From: Actinotalea solisilvae
GTDB lineage: Bacteria > Actinomycetota > Actinomycetes > Actinomycetales > Cellulomonadaceae
NCBI RefSeq assembly: GCF_016464425.1
Contig: NZ_JADDKQ010000001.1
Span: forward strand, 124,001 to 188,000
Direction: 5' to 3'
DNA: 64,000 bases
Shown: positions 28,176-37,861 of the stretch, piece by piece
Layout: the number at the start of each line of letters is the position of its first letter
How positions within the stretch are numbered: position 1 is the first letter of the stretch
Program-made: the position numbers and the translations under genes
The notes under the pieces: model-generated
Told to the model about the DNA's origin: nothing
Databases searched by the model: none
What the model saw: the letters and a program-made list of their open reading frames with translations, nothing else

Positions 28176-29063
28176 GTGCGGGACGTCGGCGTCGTGATCA
28201 CGGCCTTCGACCAGGGGTCGTGGGTCCTCGAGGCCGTCGCGTCGGTGCGCGCGCAGACGCACCCGGTCGCGGAGGTCGTGGTCGTCGACGACGGCTCGCG
28301 CGACGCGGCGTCCCTGACGGCGCTCGCGCGCCTGGCCGGCGACGGCGACGTGCGGGTCCTGCGCCGCGACAACGGCGGCGTGTGCGCCGCGCGCAACACG
28401 GGCCTCGCGGCGCTGTCGACCGAGCTCGCCGTGGTGCTCGACGGCGACGACCGGCTCGCGCCCGCGTTCGTCGAGCGGACCGCGGCCGTGCTGCGCGACG
28501 ACCCGGAGGTCGTCGCCGCCTCCTCGTGGCTGCGCATGCACGGCGTCGCGTCGGCGCTCGCACGTCCGACGGGCGGGCGGGCCGTGGACTTCCTCCACCG
28601 CAACGCCTGCCCGGCCACCGTGCTCCTGCGCCGCGACGCGTGGCGCCGGGCGGGCGGGTACGACGAGGCGATGCGCTCGGGCTTCGAGGACTGGGACCTG
28701 GCCCTCTCCCTCCTCGCCGACGGCGGCCGGGTCGCCGTGGTTCCCGAGGCGCTGGTCGAGTACCGCACGGGCCCGACGTCGGCGAACGTGCGCAGCATGG
28801 AGCAGCGCCTCGAGCTCTACGGGCTCATCGTCGACAAGCACCGGCCGCTGTTCGAGCGGCACCTGCGCGAGGTGCTGCTCGCCCACGAGGCGACGTCGAC
28901 GCGGCGGCTCCTGGAGTGGGAGGCGCTCCGCGCGACGGACGACGCGCCCCTCGAGGAGGCCACCTTCGGCGACGGCGGCATGGCCGCGGTCGTGCGGCTC
29001 GAGACGCGCCGCGCCGCGTCGCGTCCGTCCGGCCGGCCGGACGCCCCCGCCGCGGACCTGTGA
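28176..29063 (+). CDS. Family 2 glycosyltransferase
   Basis: A 295-aa GT-A glycosyltransferase that transfers a sugar from a nucleotide donor. Motifs: VVITAFDQGSWVLEAVASVR, the VVVDDGSRD donor loop, the metal motif LDGDDR, and the late FEDWDLALSL with the acceptor acidic pair. It has no membrane anchor, so it is cytosolic or peripheral. It is the last gene of the small operon and is convergent with the GH42 gene with a 21-bp gap. The acceptor is unknown. Confidence 0.9.
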   Translation: MRDVGVVITAFDQGSWVLEAVASVRAQTHPVAEVVVVDDGSRDAASLTALARLAGDGDVRVLRRDNGGVCAARNTGLAALSTELAVVLDGDDRLAPAFVERTAAVLRDDPEVVAASSWLRMHGVASALARPTGGRAVDFLHRNACPATVLLRRDAWRRAGGYDEAMRSGFEDWDLALSLLADGGRVAVVPEALVEYRTGPTSANVRSMEQRLELYGLIVDKHRPLFERHLREVLLAHEATSTRRLLEWEALRATDDAPLEEATFGDGGMAAVVRLETRRAASRPSGRPDAPAADL

Positions 29064-29084
29064 CCCGCCCGCCGACGCGGCTGG

Positions 29085-31247
29085 TCAGCCGGCGGTGCGC
29101 TCGGCCAGGACGCGCACGTCCCACGCACCGAGCTCGAACGCCGTGCCCGCGTCCACGCCGGTCGACGGATCCATCACGTCGGTGAGGGCGACGGGTGCCG
29201 TGACCGTCGCCGTCCCCCACCCCCAGTGGTGGACGAACCACAGCCGGCGGCCGTCGCGACCCCTCGCGGACGTCACGCGCACGGCCGCGGGCAGGTCCGT
29301 CCACCCCGCGCACGGCTCGGGGACGAGCCACGTGAGGAGTGCGCGCGCGAGGGTCCCGTTCGGCACGACGCCGACGGTCGTGACCCGGCCGGCGCCCGCG
29401 GCCGCGCTGGTGACGGCCGCCCAGCGGCCGCGGTGCGGGTCGTCGAACGCGGCGAGCACGTCGGCGCCCGCCGGCACGAGGTAGTCCGCCCACGAGGTGG
29501 CCGCAGCACCCTCGCCCAGCGCGAGCGGCGAGCCGGGCGGAGCGACGACGCGCACGTCCGCGGCGAGGGTCTCGCACTCCTGGTACCAGACGCCGGCGGC
29601 CTCCGCGAGGCCCGCGGGCTGGCGCGCCGTGCGCGCGCGGCCCTCGTGGTCGCCGTGCGCCGTCCGCGGACCGACCACGAGGTGACCGCCGGCGTGCGCG
29701 TACGCGAGGAGCCACGCGAGGTCGGCGTCGTGCGCGGGGTAGTACGCGGGCACCACGAGCACGGGACGTCGCGCGGCGAACGCCGCCGGGTCCTCGCCGC
29801 CGCTGCGCGTGCCGTCCGGGGCCGGCGCGCCGAACAGCTGCTCGGGCCGCACGGTGCCGACCTGCAGGCCGGCGTCGAACGCGCCGCGGTAGAACGGCAG
29901 GAGCATGCGCCGGTAGGAGTCCGGGTCGGGCCGCCCGTCGGGCCCGGTGAGAGTCGCCTGCGGCCCGAAGGCCAGCGACCACTTGGCCTCCGAGGAGTAC
30001 AGCAGAGCGACGTCGGCGTCGGGCATGAGGTCGACCACCGCCTCGCCCGCGGCCGTGAGCTCGCCGCCGATCCGGGCGAGCTCGGCGTAGACGCGGCCCG
30101 GCTCGCCGTCGTGCGGCAGGACGCCGCCCCACCAGGTCTCGGTGCCGTAGTGGAGCGTGTGCCAGTGCCAGTACTCGACGGCCTGGGCGCCGCGCGAGAC
30201 GAGCGCCCACGCGACCTGACGCCACTGCCCGTCGTACGCGGGCAGGCTCATGCTCGCGTGCCCGATCGCGGCCGCGTTCGTCTCCGTGACGAGGAACGGC
30301 TCCTGGCGCGAGGAGTACGCCAGGTCCGCCAGCTGGTAGACGCCCCACGCGCCGTCGACCACCCAGCCGGGCGACATCGGCCGGTCGCTGGGGTGCGCCA
30401 GCCCGTCCTGCATCGTGTAGTAGACGTTGGCCGCCGCGACGTCGAGCACGCCCGCGAGCCCGACGTCGGCCACGCCGACCTGGTCGTAGGAGATGCAGGT
30501 CGTGACGAACGGCGCCGGCTGCTCGGGGCCCAGGACGTCGCGCACGACGTCGGCCTGCCAGCCGATGTAGTCGGTGACCACCTGGGCCTGGAACCGGCGC
30601 CACGCGAGGTCGTACTCGGGCTGGAGGTTGCCGTGCGGCTCCCAGAGGTCCGCCCACGTGCTCAGCCGGTGGGACCAGTACGTCAGGCCCCACGCCTCGT
30701 TGAGGGCGTCCACCGTGCCGTAGGTCGCCCGCAGGTGGTCGACGAACCGCTCCACGACCGGCCGGTTGTGCAGCAGGCGGAGACCCGGCTCGTTGTCGAC
30801 CTGGACGCCGACGACGGCCGGGTGCCGGCCGTACCGGCCCACCACCCTGCGCGTGACCCGCTCCGCGTGGAACCGGAACGCCGGGTGCGTGACGTCCATC
30901 TCCTGGCGTGCGCCCCACCCGACGCGCCGCCCGGTCTCGTCCTGCACCGCGATCTCGGGGTGCCGGCGCGCGAGCCAGGGCGGCACCGCGTAGGTCGGCG
31001 TCCCGAGCACCACGTCGATCCCGCGCTCGGCCGCGCCGTCGAGGACGGGCTCGAGCCAGTCGAGCTCGAACCGCCCGTCCTCCGGCTCCCACGTGCTCCA
31101 CACGGACTCCCCGACGCGGACGAGGGTGAACCCCGCGTCCCGCATGAGGTCGAGGTCGCGGGCGAGGCCCTCAGGGCTGGGCCGCTCCCCCGGCCGGTGG
31201 TACTCGTGGTAGTACGCGGCGCCGAACCACACGCGGTCCCGGCGCAC
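29085..31247 (-). CDS. Beta-galactosidase, glycoside hydrolase family 42
   Basis: A cytoplasmic retaining beta-galactosidase of 720 aa. It starts FGAAYYHEYHRP, has GFTLVRVGESVWSTWEPEDG, the acid/base Glu153 in VQVDNEPG, and the nucleophile Glu in FLVTETNAA. The trimerisation and beta domains are of normal length. The GTG follows the TAG stop of the GH2 gene with no gap, so it is the last gene of the lac operon. GH42 enzymes often take smaller galactosides or non-lactose substrates, which would complement GH2. Confidence 0.95.
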   Translation of the reverse strand: MRRDRVWFGAAYYHEYHRPGERPSPEGLARDLDLMRDAGFTLVRVGESVWSTWEPEDGRFELDWLEPVLDGAAERGIDVVLGTPTYAVPPWLARRHPEIAVQDETGRRVGWGARQEMDVTHPAFRFHAERVTRRVVGRYGRHPAVVGVQVDNEPGLRLLHNRPVVERFVDHLRATYGTVDALNEAWGLTYWSHRLSTWADLWEPHGNLQPEYDLAWRRFQAQVVTDYIGWQADVVRDVLGPEQPAPFVTTCISYDQVGVADVGLAGVLDVAAANVYYTMQDGLAHPSDRPMSPGWVVDGAWGVYQLADLAYSSRQEPFLVTETNAAAIGHASMSLPAYDGQWRQVAWALVSRGAQAVEYWHWHTLHYGTETWWGGVLPHDGEPGRVYAELARIGGELTAAGEAVVDLMPDADVALLYSSEAKWSLAFGPQATLTGPDGRPDPDSYRRMLLPFYRGAFDAGLQVGTVRPEQLFGAPAPDGTRSGGEDPAAFAARRPVLVVPAYYPAHDADLAWLLAYAHAGGHLVVGPRTAHGDHEGRARTARQPAGLAEAAGVWYQECETLAADVRVVAPPGSPLALGEGAAATSWADYLVPAGADVLAAFDDPHRGRWAAVTSAAAGAGRVTTVGVVPNGTLARALLTWLVPEPCAGWTDLPAAVRVTSARGRDGRRLWFVHHWGWGTATVTAPVALTDVMDPSTGVDAGTAFELGAWDVRVLAERTAG

Positions 31248-34200
31248 CTAGAGCAGCCCCCGGAAGGCGAACCGGAACGTCAGCTCGGTGTCGGTGGGCA
31301 GCCGGAACTCGGGGTGGGTCTGCGCCCCCCACGAGTCGTCGCCCGCGACGCCGCGCCGCATGAGCGCGGGCCGCAGCACCGTCTGGTAGATCGGGGGCAG
31401 CTCGGTGTGGTGGGCCGCGTTCTCGATCTCGAACGGCGTCCACGGCAGGGCGGAGAGCTCCATGCCCTGCGCGGAGGCCGACTCCACCCGCAGGCCCGCA
31501 CCCCGCTCGTCCGTGACGGTCGCCCAGCGCACGCCCGTCCGGCTGCCTGCCTCCTGCGGTCGCAGGTACGGCGTGAGCGCGGTGCGCACGTCGGCCTCCC
31601 AGACGCCGAGCCGCGCGCCGCCGCGGCGGTCGACGTAGCTCTCCTGCGGTCCCTCGCCGTACCAGCGGAGCCGGTGGAGGGCCGGGTCGGTCGTGAGCAG
31701 CAGGCCGAGCTCGGGCATGTCCGGCAGGCCGGCGCCCGGGCGGACCGTGAGCGTCACGTCGACGCGCCCGTCGCCGTCGACGAGGTACGACAGCTCGCAC
31801 GCGCTCGCGGGCGACGTCGGCAGGGCGTACCGGTACCGCACGAGCACGCCGTCGTCCGTCTGCTCGACCTCCGGCTGGTCGGCGCCGCGCTCGGGCGTGG
31901 CGTACCGGCTGGCGACGAGCCACGGGGCGTCCTGCGCGGGTGCACCCCAGCCGTACTCGTTCGACGTCGGCGCGTGCCAGAAGCAGGGCTGCGGCACCGA
32001 GCGCAGCAGCTCGCGGCCGCCGTCGGGCGTGAGGCCGTACCGGTAGGACAGGAGCCCTCCGTGCAGGCGGGAGAACAGGGCGGTGAAGTGCCGTCCGCGC
32101 ACGCCGACGTTGTGGATGCCGTGCACCAGCTCGGGCGGTGCCGTCCGTCGCGCCGGGGCGACGCCACGGGCGGCCGCCGGCACGACGACGACCGCCTGCT
32201 CGTGCGCGACCTCGTGCCCCGCGGGCGCCCATCGCGTCGCGCGGCGCAGCCGGAACGACACGTCGACCGTGTACTCGCCCGCCGCGGCCGGCACCGCGAC
32301 GGGGAGGTCGTACTCCCCCGTCGCGCCCGGCTCGACGTCCGTCTCGAGGACCGCCTCGGCGAGCACGCGGCCCTCGCGTGCGACGGTGACGACGCACTCG
32401 TGCGCCGACGACGGCGTCGCCAGGTGGCGGTTCTCGAGGGTCAGGCGGGTGCCGTCCACCACGACCCGGTAGCCCTGGTAGAGGTAGTGCACCTCCTGCG
32501 TGAACGGCTTGGGCGTCCGGTCGGCGAAGACGATGCCGTTGCCGCTGAAGTCCGAGTCGTGCGGCGCGTCCCCGAAGTCGCCGCCGTAGCCGAAGTACTC
32601 GCGGCCGTGCGGGTCGGTGAGCCGGAGCGCCTGGTCGGCGAAGTCCCAGATGAACCCGCCCTGGAAGAGCGGCTCGCGGTAGGCGAGGTCGAGGTACTTG
32701 TCGACGGCGCCGAACGAGTTGCCCATCGCATGCGCGTACTCGCACAGGAGGTACGGCTTGTCCCGGTGCTCGGCGAGGAACGCCTCGATCTCGGGGACGG
32801 GCGCGTACATCCGCGAGACGACGTCGGTCGTCTGCGGGTGGCGCGGGTCCCAGTGCACGCCCTCGTAGTGCACCGGCCTGCTGTCGACGCTGCGGAACCA
32901 CTCCGCGACCTGGAGGATCCCCTTGCCGCCGAAGGACTCGTTGCCGCACGACCACAGGACGACGCTCGGGTGGTTCTTGTCCCGCTCGAGCATGCTCGCG
33001 GCGCGGTCCAGGAGCGTCGGCACCCACTCCGGGCGGTCCCCGGGCAGCGCCTCGTCGACAGAGGCACCGCCCCGTGCGACCCGGTCCCACATGGCGTGCG
33101 ACTCGAGGTTCATCTCGTCGATGACGTAGAGGCCGTACTCGTCGCACAGGTCGTAGAAGTAGGCGTTGTTCGGGTAGTGGCTCGTGCGCACGGCGTTGAT
33201 GTTGAGCCGCTTCATGAGGCGCACGTCCTCCTCGGTCTGCTCGCGCGTCATGACGCGCCCCTGCAGGCCGAAGTCGTGGCGGTTGACGCCCGTGAACACG
33301 ACGCGGCGGCCGTTGACCTTGAGCACGCCGTCCTCGATGCCGAACCGGCGCACGCCGACCCGCAGGGGCACGTGCTCGGTCAGCCGGCCTGCGGCGTCGC
33401 GCACGTCGAGCACCAGGTCGTACAGGTGCGGGTCCTCCGCGCTCCACAGGCGCGGGTCCTCGACGCGGACCGTCAGCTCGTCGTCGCCGGTCAGCGGGCC
33501 GACGCCCTCGAGCCGGGCGCTGACGGACCCCTCGCCCGTGAGGGCCACGCGCACGCGCACGGTCGCCTCGGAGAGGTCGTCCGACACGTCGGTGACCACG
33601 CGCACGTCCTCGACGTGCACCGCGGGGCGGCGGTAGAGGACGACGTCGCGGAAGAGCCCGGAGAACCGGAAGAAGTCCTGGTCCTCGATCCACGAGCCGG
33701 CCGTCCACCGGACCACCTGCGCGACGAGCACGTTCTCGCCGTCGACGAGGGCGTCGGTGAGGTCGAACTCGGACGGCGTGAAGGAGTCGGTCCCGTAGCC
33801 CACGTACGCGCCGTTGAGCCACACGGCCACGGCGCTCTCCGCGCCGTGGAACGACACGCTCAGCCGCTCCCCCGGCGCGAGCGGGTGCTCGAGCGCGAAC
33901 GTCCGCCGGTACGTCGCCACGGGGTTGTACCGCTGCGGCGCCTCGCCCGGCTCGACCTGCTCGAACCCGTCCCACGGGTACTGCACGTTGGTGTACTGCG
34001 GACGTTCGTAGCCGAGCAGCTGCAGGTGGGCGGGCACCGGGACGTCGTCCCAGGCCGAGTCGTCCAGGTCCGCGCGCTCGAAGCCCGGGACCACGAGGGC
34101 CGGGTTCTTGGCGTGGTGGAGCTTCCAGAGGCCGTTGAGCGACTGCTCGAACGAGCTCGTCCCGGTCGCGGCCTCCTCGGCCGAGGCGAACCAGCGGTGG

Positions 34201-34271
34201 TCGGAGTGCGCGTCCAGGCGGTTCTCGCGGACGAGCTCGGGGTCGGCGGTACGGCTGATGTCGAACGTCAC
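31248..34271 (-). CDS. lacZ: Beta-galactosidase, glycoside hydrolase family 2 (LacZ type)
   Basis: A 1007-aa LacZ-like enzyme that hydrolyses lactose and related beta-galactosides in the cytoplasm. It has the sugar-binding and Ig-like domains, then the TIM barrel with acid/base Glu445 in WSCGNES and nucleophile Glu511 in CEYAHAMGNS, and the C-terminal beta-sandwich with GPQESYVDR. The length is close to the E. coli enzyme. GTG 34271 overlaps the upstream permease stop by four bases (GTGA), so translation is coupled to import. No signal peptide is seen. Confidence 0.95.
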   Translation of the reverse strand: MTFDISRTADPELVRENRLDAHSDHRWFASAEEAATGTSSFEQSLNGLWKLHHAKNPALVVPGFERADLDDSAWDDVPVPAHLQLLGYERPQYTNVQYPWDGFEQVEPGEAPQRYNPVATYRRTFALEHPLAPGERLSVSFHGAESAVAVWLNGAYVGYGTDSFTPSEFDLTDALVDGENVLVAQVVRWTAGSWIEDQDFFRFSGLFRDVVLYRRPAVHVEDVRVVTDVSDDLSEATVRVRVALTGEGSVSARLEGVGPLTGDDELTVRVEDPRLWSAEDPHLYDLVLDVRDAAGRLTEHVPLRVGVRRFGIEDGVLKVNGRRVVFTGVNRHDFGLQGRVMTREQTEEDVRLMKRLNINAVRTSHYPNNAYFYDLCDEYGLYVIDEMNLESHAMWDRVARGGASVDEALPGDRPEWVPTLLDRAASMLERDKNHPSVVLWSCGNESFGGKGILQVAEWFRSVDSRPVHYEGVHWDPRHPQTTDVVSRMYAPVPEIEAFLAEHRDKPYLLCEYAHAMGNSFGAVDKYLDLAYREPLFQGGFIWDFADQALRLTDPHGREYFGYGGDFGDAPHDSDFSGNGIVFADRTPKPFTQEVHYLYQGYRVVVDGTRLTLENRHLATPSSAHECVVTVAREGRVLAEAVLETDVEPGATGEYDLPVAVPAAAGEYTVDVSFRLRRATRWAPAGHEVAHEQAVVVVPAAARGVAPARRTAPPELVHGIHNVGVRGRHFTALFSRLHGGLLSYRYGLTPDGGRELLRSVPQPCFWHAPTSNEYGWGAPAQDAPWLVASRYATPERGADQPEVEQTDDGVLVRYRYALPTSPASACELSYLVDGDGRVDVTLTVRPGAGLPDMPELGLLLTTDPALHRLRWYGEGPQESYVDRRGGARLGVWEADVRTALTPYLRPQEAGSRTGVRWATVTDERGAGLRVESASAQGMELSALPWTPFEIENAAHHTELPPIYQTVLRPALMRRGVAGDDSWGAQTHPEFRLPTDTELTFRFAFRGLL

Positions 34272-35077
34272 TTGATGGCTCCCGTGATGCCCTCGGCGAA
34301 GCTGCGCTGGAGTACGAGGAAGATGGCCATGGCCGGCAGCGACGCGATGAGCACCGCGAGCATGAGCACGCCGTAGTCCGTGACGTAGCCCGCACGGAGG
34401 TTCGACAGCAGCATCGGCATGGTCTGGTAGTCGTTGTCGACGAGGATCACCTTGGGCCACAGGAAGTTGTTCCACGCCGCCATGAACGTGATGACCGCGG
34501 CCGCGGCCAGGGTGGGGCGCATCGTCGGCAGGTAGATCCGTCCGAAGATCGCGAGCTCGCTCAGGCCGTCGAGGCGCGCGGCCTCGATGATCTCGTGCGG
34601 GAAGTTCCGCGACGCCTGCCGGAACAGCAGGATGAGGAACGGCGTCGCGATGGACGGCAGGATCACGGCGATCGTCGAGTTGACGAGGCCCCACTCCGCG
34701 AAGAGGCGGAAGAGCGGGATCATGGTCGCGGCGAACGGGATCATGATCGCCAGGAGCAGGATGCTCATGACCAGGTCCTTGGCGCGCGTGTGGTAGATCT
34801 CGAACGCGTAGCCGGCGATCGACGTGAGGACGAGCGCGAGGAGCGTCGTCGCGACCGCGTACAGGGCCGAGTAGTAGAGCGCGGAGCCGAGCGGCTGCGA
34901 CGCCGCGAGGTTCTCGAAGTTGACCAGGAGGTTGGTCCCCGGCAGGAGCCTCGACGACAGCACGTCCTGGCTCGTGTTCGTCGCCGAGACGGTCATGTAG
35001 TAGAGCGGGAAGATCGACGCGAGCGCCGCGAGGGACAGGAACGCGTAGCCCGGGAGGCGACGGAGGGTCTTAGTCAC
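34268..35077 (-). CDS. Lactose-type ABC permease (LacG/MalG type)
   Basis: A six-helix inner-membrane permease of 269 aa. The EAA loop reads EIIEAARLDGLSELAIFGRI, then YLP. It ends ITGAIK, normal for the family. Its GTG lies inside the last codons of the partner permease (8-bp overlap) and its stop overlaps the GH2 start. With the partner it imports the galactoside for GH2/GH42. No ATPase gene is present, so a shared ATPase is expected. Confidence 0.93.
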   Translation of the reverse strand: MTKTLRRLPGYAFLSLAALASIFPLYYMTVSATNTSQDVLSSRLLPGTNLLVNFENLAASQPLGSALYYSALYAVATTLLALVLTSIAGYAFEIYHTRAKDLVMSILLLAIMIPFAATMIPLFRLFAEWGLVNSTIAVILPSIATPFLILLFRQASRNFPHEIIEAARLDGLSELAIFGRIYLPTMRPTLAAAAVITFMAAWNNFLWPKVILVDNDYQTMPMLLSNLRAGYVTDYGVLMLAVLIASLPAMAIFLVLQRSFAEGITGAIK

Positions 35078-36056
35078 GCTTGTCGCCCACCTTCATCTGG
35101 ATGGCGGCCAGCACGGCCACGATGATGAGGATCACGTAGGAGATCGCCGCCGCGTACCCGAAGTTCGGGTTGTTCCGGAACGAGACCATGTACAGGTAGT
35201 GCGAGACCGACATGGTCGTGTTGCCCGGGCCGCCGGCGGTGAGGTTGAAGGACTCGTCGAACAGCTGCAGCGTCCCGTTCGTCGACATGATCGCCGTGAG
35301 CAGGATGATCGGCTTGAGCTGGGGCGCCGTGACGTAGAAGAACGTCTTGACGGGCCCGGCGCCGTCGATGCGGGCGGCCTCGAGGGTCGACCGGTCGATG
35401 TTCTGCAGCGCCGCGAGGTAGAAGACCATGTTGTAGCCGGTCCAGCGCCAGAGCAGGCCGAGGATGATGACCAGGCGGGCCGTGTCCGTCTCGCCGAGCC
35501 AGTTGATCGGCAGGTCGAGGAGCCCGACGTTCATCAGCACGTCGTTGACGAGGCCGTCCGTCGCGAACATCGCGCGGAAGACGAGGGCGTACGACACGAG
35601 GCCGACCGCGCACGGCAGGAAGATCGCCGTCCGCCAGAACCCCTTGAAGCGCAGGGTGGGCGAGTTGAGCAGGTTCGCCAGGATGAGCGCCAGGACCAGC
35701 ATGATCGGGACCTGCACCACGAGGTAGAGCAGCGTGGTGAGGAGGGTCTGCTTGAAGATGTCGTCCTCGAGCAGGCGCTGGTAGTTCGACCACAGCGGGT
35801 CCGCGAAGGACAGCTGCCGCCCCCGGCCGGTCTGCATCGAGAGGATGAACGCCTGGAGCATCGGCCAGAAGTTGACGAGCACGATGATGGCCGCCGCCGG
35901 GAGCAGGAAGCCCCAGCCGGTCAGGCTGCGCCGGCGCTCGAGCGCCGAGATGCCGGTCGAGCCGGGCGGACGTGACGGGCGGGGACGGGACCGGCCGGCG
36001 CCGCGCGGCGGCGCGGTCCGTTCCTGTCCCTCGATCGGTGCGGTCGGTGCGGACAC
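35070..36056 (-). CDS. Lactose-type ABC permease (LacF/MalF type)
   Basis: A 328-aa permease with a Pro/Arg-rich cytoplasmic N-terminus (to about residue 45) and six predicted helices. Its EAA loop is STLEAARIDGAGPVKTFFYV. GTG 36056 follows GGTGAG. The gap to the upstream lipoprotein gene contains a run of 28 G then 13 C that is probably not real sequence, so any attenuating hairpin there cannot be judged. Confidence 0.92.
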   Translation of the reverse strand: MSAPTAPIEGQERTAPPRGAGRSRPRPSRPPGSTGISALERRRSLTGWGFLLPAAAIIVLVNFWPMLQAFILSMQTGRGRQLSFADPLWSNYQRLLEDDIFKQTLLTTLLYLVVQVPIMLVLALILANLLNSPTLRFKGFWRTAIFLPCAVGLVSYALVFRAMFATDGLVNDVLMNVGLLDLPINWLGETDTARLVIILGLLWRWTGYNMVFYLAALQNIDRSTLEAARIDGAGPVKTFFYVTAPQLKPIILLTAIMSTNGTLQLFDESFNLTAGGPGNTTMSVSHYLYMVSFRNNPNFGYAAAISYVILIIVAVLAAIQMKVGDKRD

Positions 36057-36097
36057 GGGCGTCTCACCTCTTCTTCGCGGCGACGGGTGGGCGGGGC

Positions 36098-36138
<41 letters not shown>

Positions 36139-36148
36139 GCCCGGTCGG

Positions 36149-37468
36149 TCAGCCCATCCCGAACTCGACGGTCTGCTGCGCCTCCTCGAGCGCGGCGGCC
36201 GGGTCGGCGCCGTTGAGGATGTTGGTGATGGCGACGCTCACCGCGTCGCGACCCTCGTAGTAGTAGGCGCCGGTGTTGTTGCTCGGCACCTCGGCGGCGT
36301 ACTCGACGACCTCGGCGAAGATCGGCTGGCCGCCGAAGAACTCCTGCGGCTCCGAGTAGACGTCGGACTCGCCGGCCGGCAGCCAGTTCGCGAGGGCGCC
36401 GGACGCGGGGAGGATGGTGTCGTAGAACTCGGTCGAGCCCGCGAAGGTCGACGCCAGGAAGTCGGCGGCGAGCTCGACGTCGGCGTTGGAGCTGATCGCC
36501 CAGGAGGAGCCGCCGTTCGCCGTGTAGTTGGTCGCGCCGTCGACGTCGTCGAGCATGGGCACGTTCGTGACCGCCCACTTCCCGGACTGGTCCTCGGCGG
36601 ACTGGATCGACCCGACGATCCACACGCCGTTGACGACGGTCGCCGTGTTCCCGTTGACGATCGTGTTGATGTACTCGTCCCACGAGTTGACCTCGGCGAG
36701 CACGCCGGCCTCCACGAGCTGGCCGTACATGTCGATCGCCGACAGCAGCGCGTCGTTGTCGGTGATCGTCGGGTTGCCCTCGTCGTCGAAGAGGCTCGCG
36801 CCGGCGCTCTGGAGCATCATCATGATCAGGTCCGACGAGCCCGCCTGACCGGTGAGGAGCGGCTTGCCGGTCTTGGCGAGCACGTCCTTGCCGATGGTGA
36901 GGTACTCGCTCCACGTGATGTCCGTGAAGTCGTCGACCGTGTAGCCGGCCTGCTCGAGGATGTCCGTGCGCACGGCCGTGATCGCGGTGCCGTTGTCGAA
37001 CGGCAGGCCGTAGTGGACGTCGTCGACCGTGGAGTAGGCGACGACCGACTCGGGGAACTCGCTGAAGTCGACGTCGGCGTCCGAGTAGTCGCTGAACAGG
37101 TCCGGGTAGTTGATGACGTTCTTCTGGAACGCGTTGTTCTGCATCAGGAAGATGTCGGGGAGCTGGTCCGTCTCGCCCGACTGGGCGAGCGTCGTCAGCT
37201 TCGTCTGCAGGTCGTCCCAGGGCGTCTCGACGATCTCGAGGCTGAAGTCCGGGTTCTCGGCCTGGTAGACCTTCTCGGCCTCCTCGAGGGCGAAGATGTT
37301 GAACGCCGGGTCCCAGGCCCAGACGGTCAGCGTGTTGTCGCCGCCGTCGCCGGAACCGCCGGCGGGCTCCTCAGCACCGCCGCCGCCGGACCCGCCGCCG
37401 CAGGCGGCGAGGGCGAGGCTCAGCGGCAGGACGGCGCTCAGCGCGCCGATCGTGCGTGCCTTCTTCAT
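36149..37468 (-). CDS. Galactoside ABC transporter solute-binding lipoprotein
   Basis: A 439-aa family-1 solute-binding protein. The signal ends in lipobox LALAACGGG with Cys23 as lipidated residue, followed by a Gly/Glu-rich flexible linker. Family features are LTVWAWDPAFNIFALEEAEK, LPDIFLMQNNAFQ, NGTAITAVRTDILEQAG and a long C-terminal lobe. ATG follows AGGAAGGGA. It is the first gene of the lac operon, which continues to GH42, and has a 5' leader region of about 250 bp. Lactose or another galactoside is inferred from the two beta-galactosidases downstream. Confidence 0.92.
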   Translation of the reverse strand: MKKARTIGALSAVLPLSLALAACGGGSGGGGAEEPAGGSGDGGDNTLTVWAWDPAFNIFALEEAEKVYQAENPDFSLEIVETPWDDLQTKLTTLAQSGETDQLPDIFLMQNNAFQKNVINYPDLFSDYSDADVDFSEFPESVVAYSTVDDVHYGLPFDNGTAITAVRTDILEQAGYTVDDFTDITWSEYLTIGKDVLAKTGKPLLTGQAGSSDLIMMMLQSAGASLFDDEGNPTITDNDALLSAIDMYGQLVEAGVLAEVNSWDEYINTIVNGNTATVVNGVWIVGSIQSAEDQSGKWAVTNVPMLDDVDGATNYTANGGSSWAISSNADVELAADFLASTFAGSTEFYDTILPASGALANWLPAGESDVYSEPQEFFGGQPIFAEVVEYAAEVPSNNTGAYYYEGRDAVSVAITNILNGADPAAALEEAQQTVEFGMG

Positions 37469-37722
37469 CGGGTGGTCCCTTCCTGCTCGTGGGTCGTCCC
37501 ACGGTCCGGGCCGCCGGCCGTCCGGCCGGTCGACCGGCTCCCGCACGGGGTCCGACGCGGCGTCGCGGCGGTGCACGGGAGGGGATCGACGGTGCTGTTC
37601 TTCAGGTGGTGCGCAGGTCGTGGTGCAGGTGGTGCAGCAGTGCCCAGCAGTGCGCCCTCGGGGGTGCGGAGGTCGACGTCGACCATGAGCGACATCGGCG
37701 TCCCTCAGCCCTCTCCGGCGTT

Positions 37723-37736
37723 TGGTGACGTCACCA
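37723..37736. promoter_or_regulatory. LacI operator 1 (perfect 14-bp palindrome)
   Basis: TGGTGACGTCACCA, a perfect palindrome in the lac intergenic region. A TATGGT hexamer on the minus strand (37733-37738) overlaps its edge and could be the -10 of the operon; the matching -35 is weak. It is identical to operator 2, 99 bp away. Confidence 0.75.
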
Positions 37737-37821
37737 TAGCAGCGCGCAGCAGGGTGAAGAGCAACGCTTTGATAACGCTGCACGAGCAGCAGAACGTCCG
37801 GTTCAGCGAGTCGCAGCCAAA

Positions 37822-37835
37822 TGGTGACGTCACCA
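37822..37835. promoter_or_regulatory. LacI operator 2 (perfect 14-bp palindrome)
   Basis: A second exact TGGTGACGTCACCA, 26 bp before the LacI start. It lies just upstream of TACCAT (37850-37855), which is spaced to start a leaderless lacI message. Two sites in this position fit autorepression plus looping to operator 1. Confidence 0.75.
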
Positions 37836-37861
37836 AGCGCGCCGCCCACTACCATCACGGC

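Noticed and set aside
32083..32472. A plus-strand 129-aa frame within the GH2 gene
   Set aside because: Ser/Thr/Arg-rich shadow of the GH2 beta-sandwich region with no ribosome site.
29226..34376. A 1716-codon plus-strand frame over the beta-galactosidase genes
   Set aside because: Shadow of the GH42 and GH2 genes, whose catalytic motifs are unambiguous on the minus strand.
37469..37722. A riboswitch or extra gene in the long 5' leader of the lac operon
   Set aside because: No conserved riboswitch pattern or gene-like frame was seen; the region is GC-rich without a clear fold I can support.
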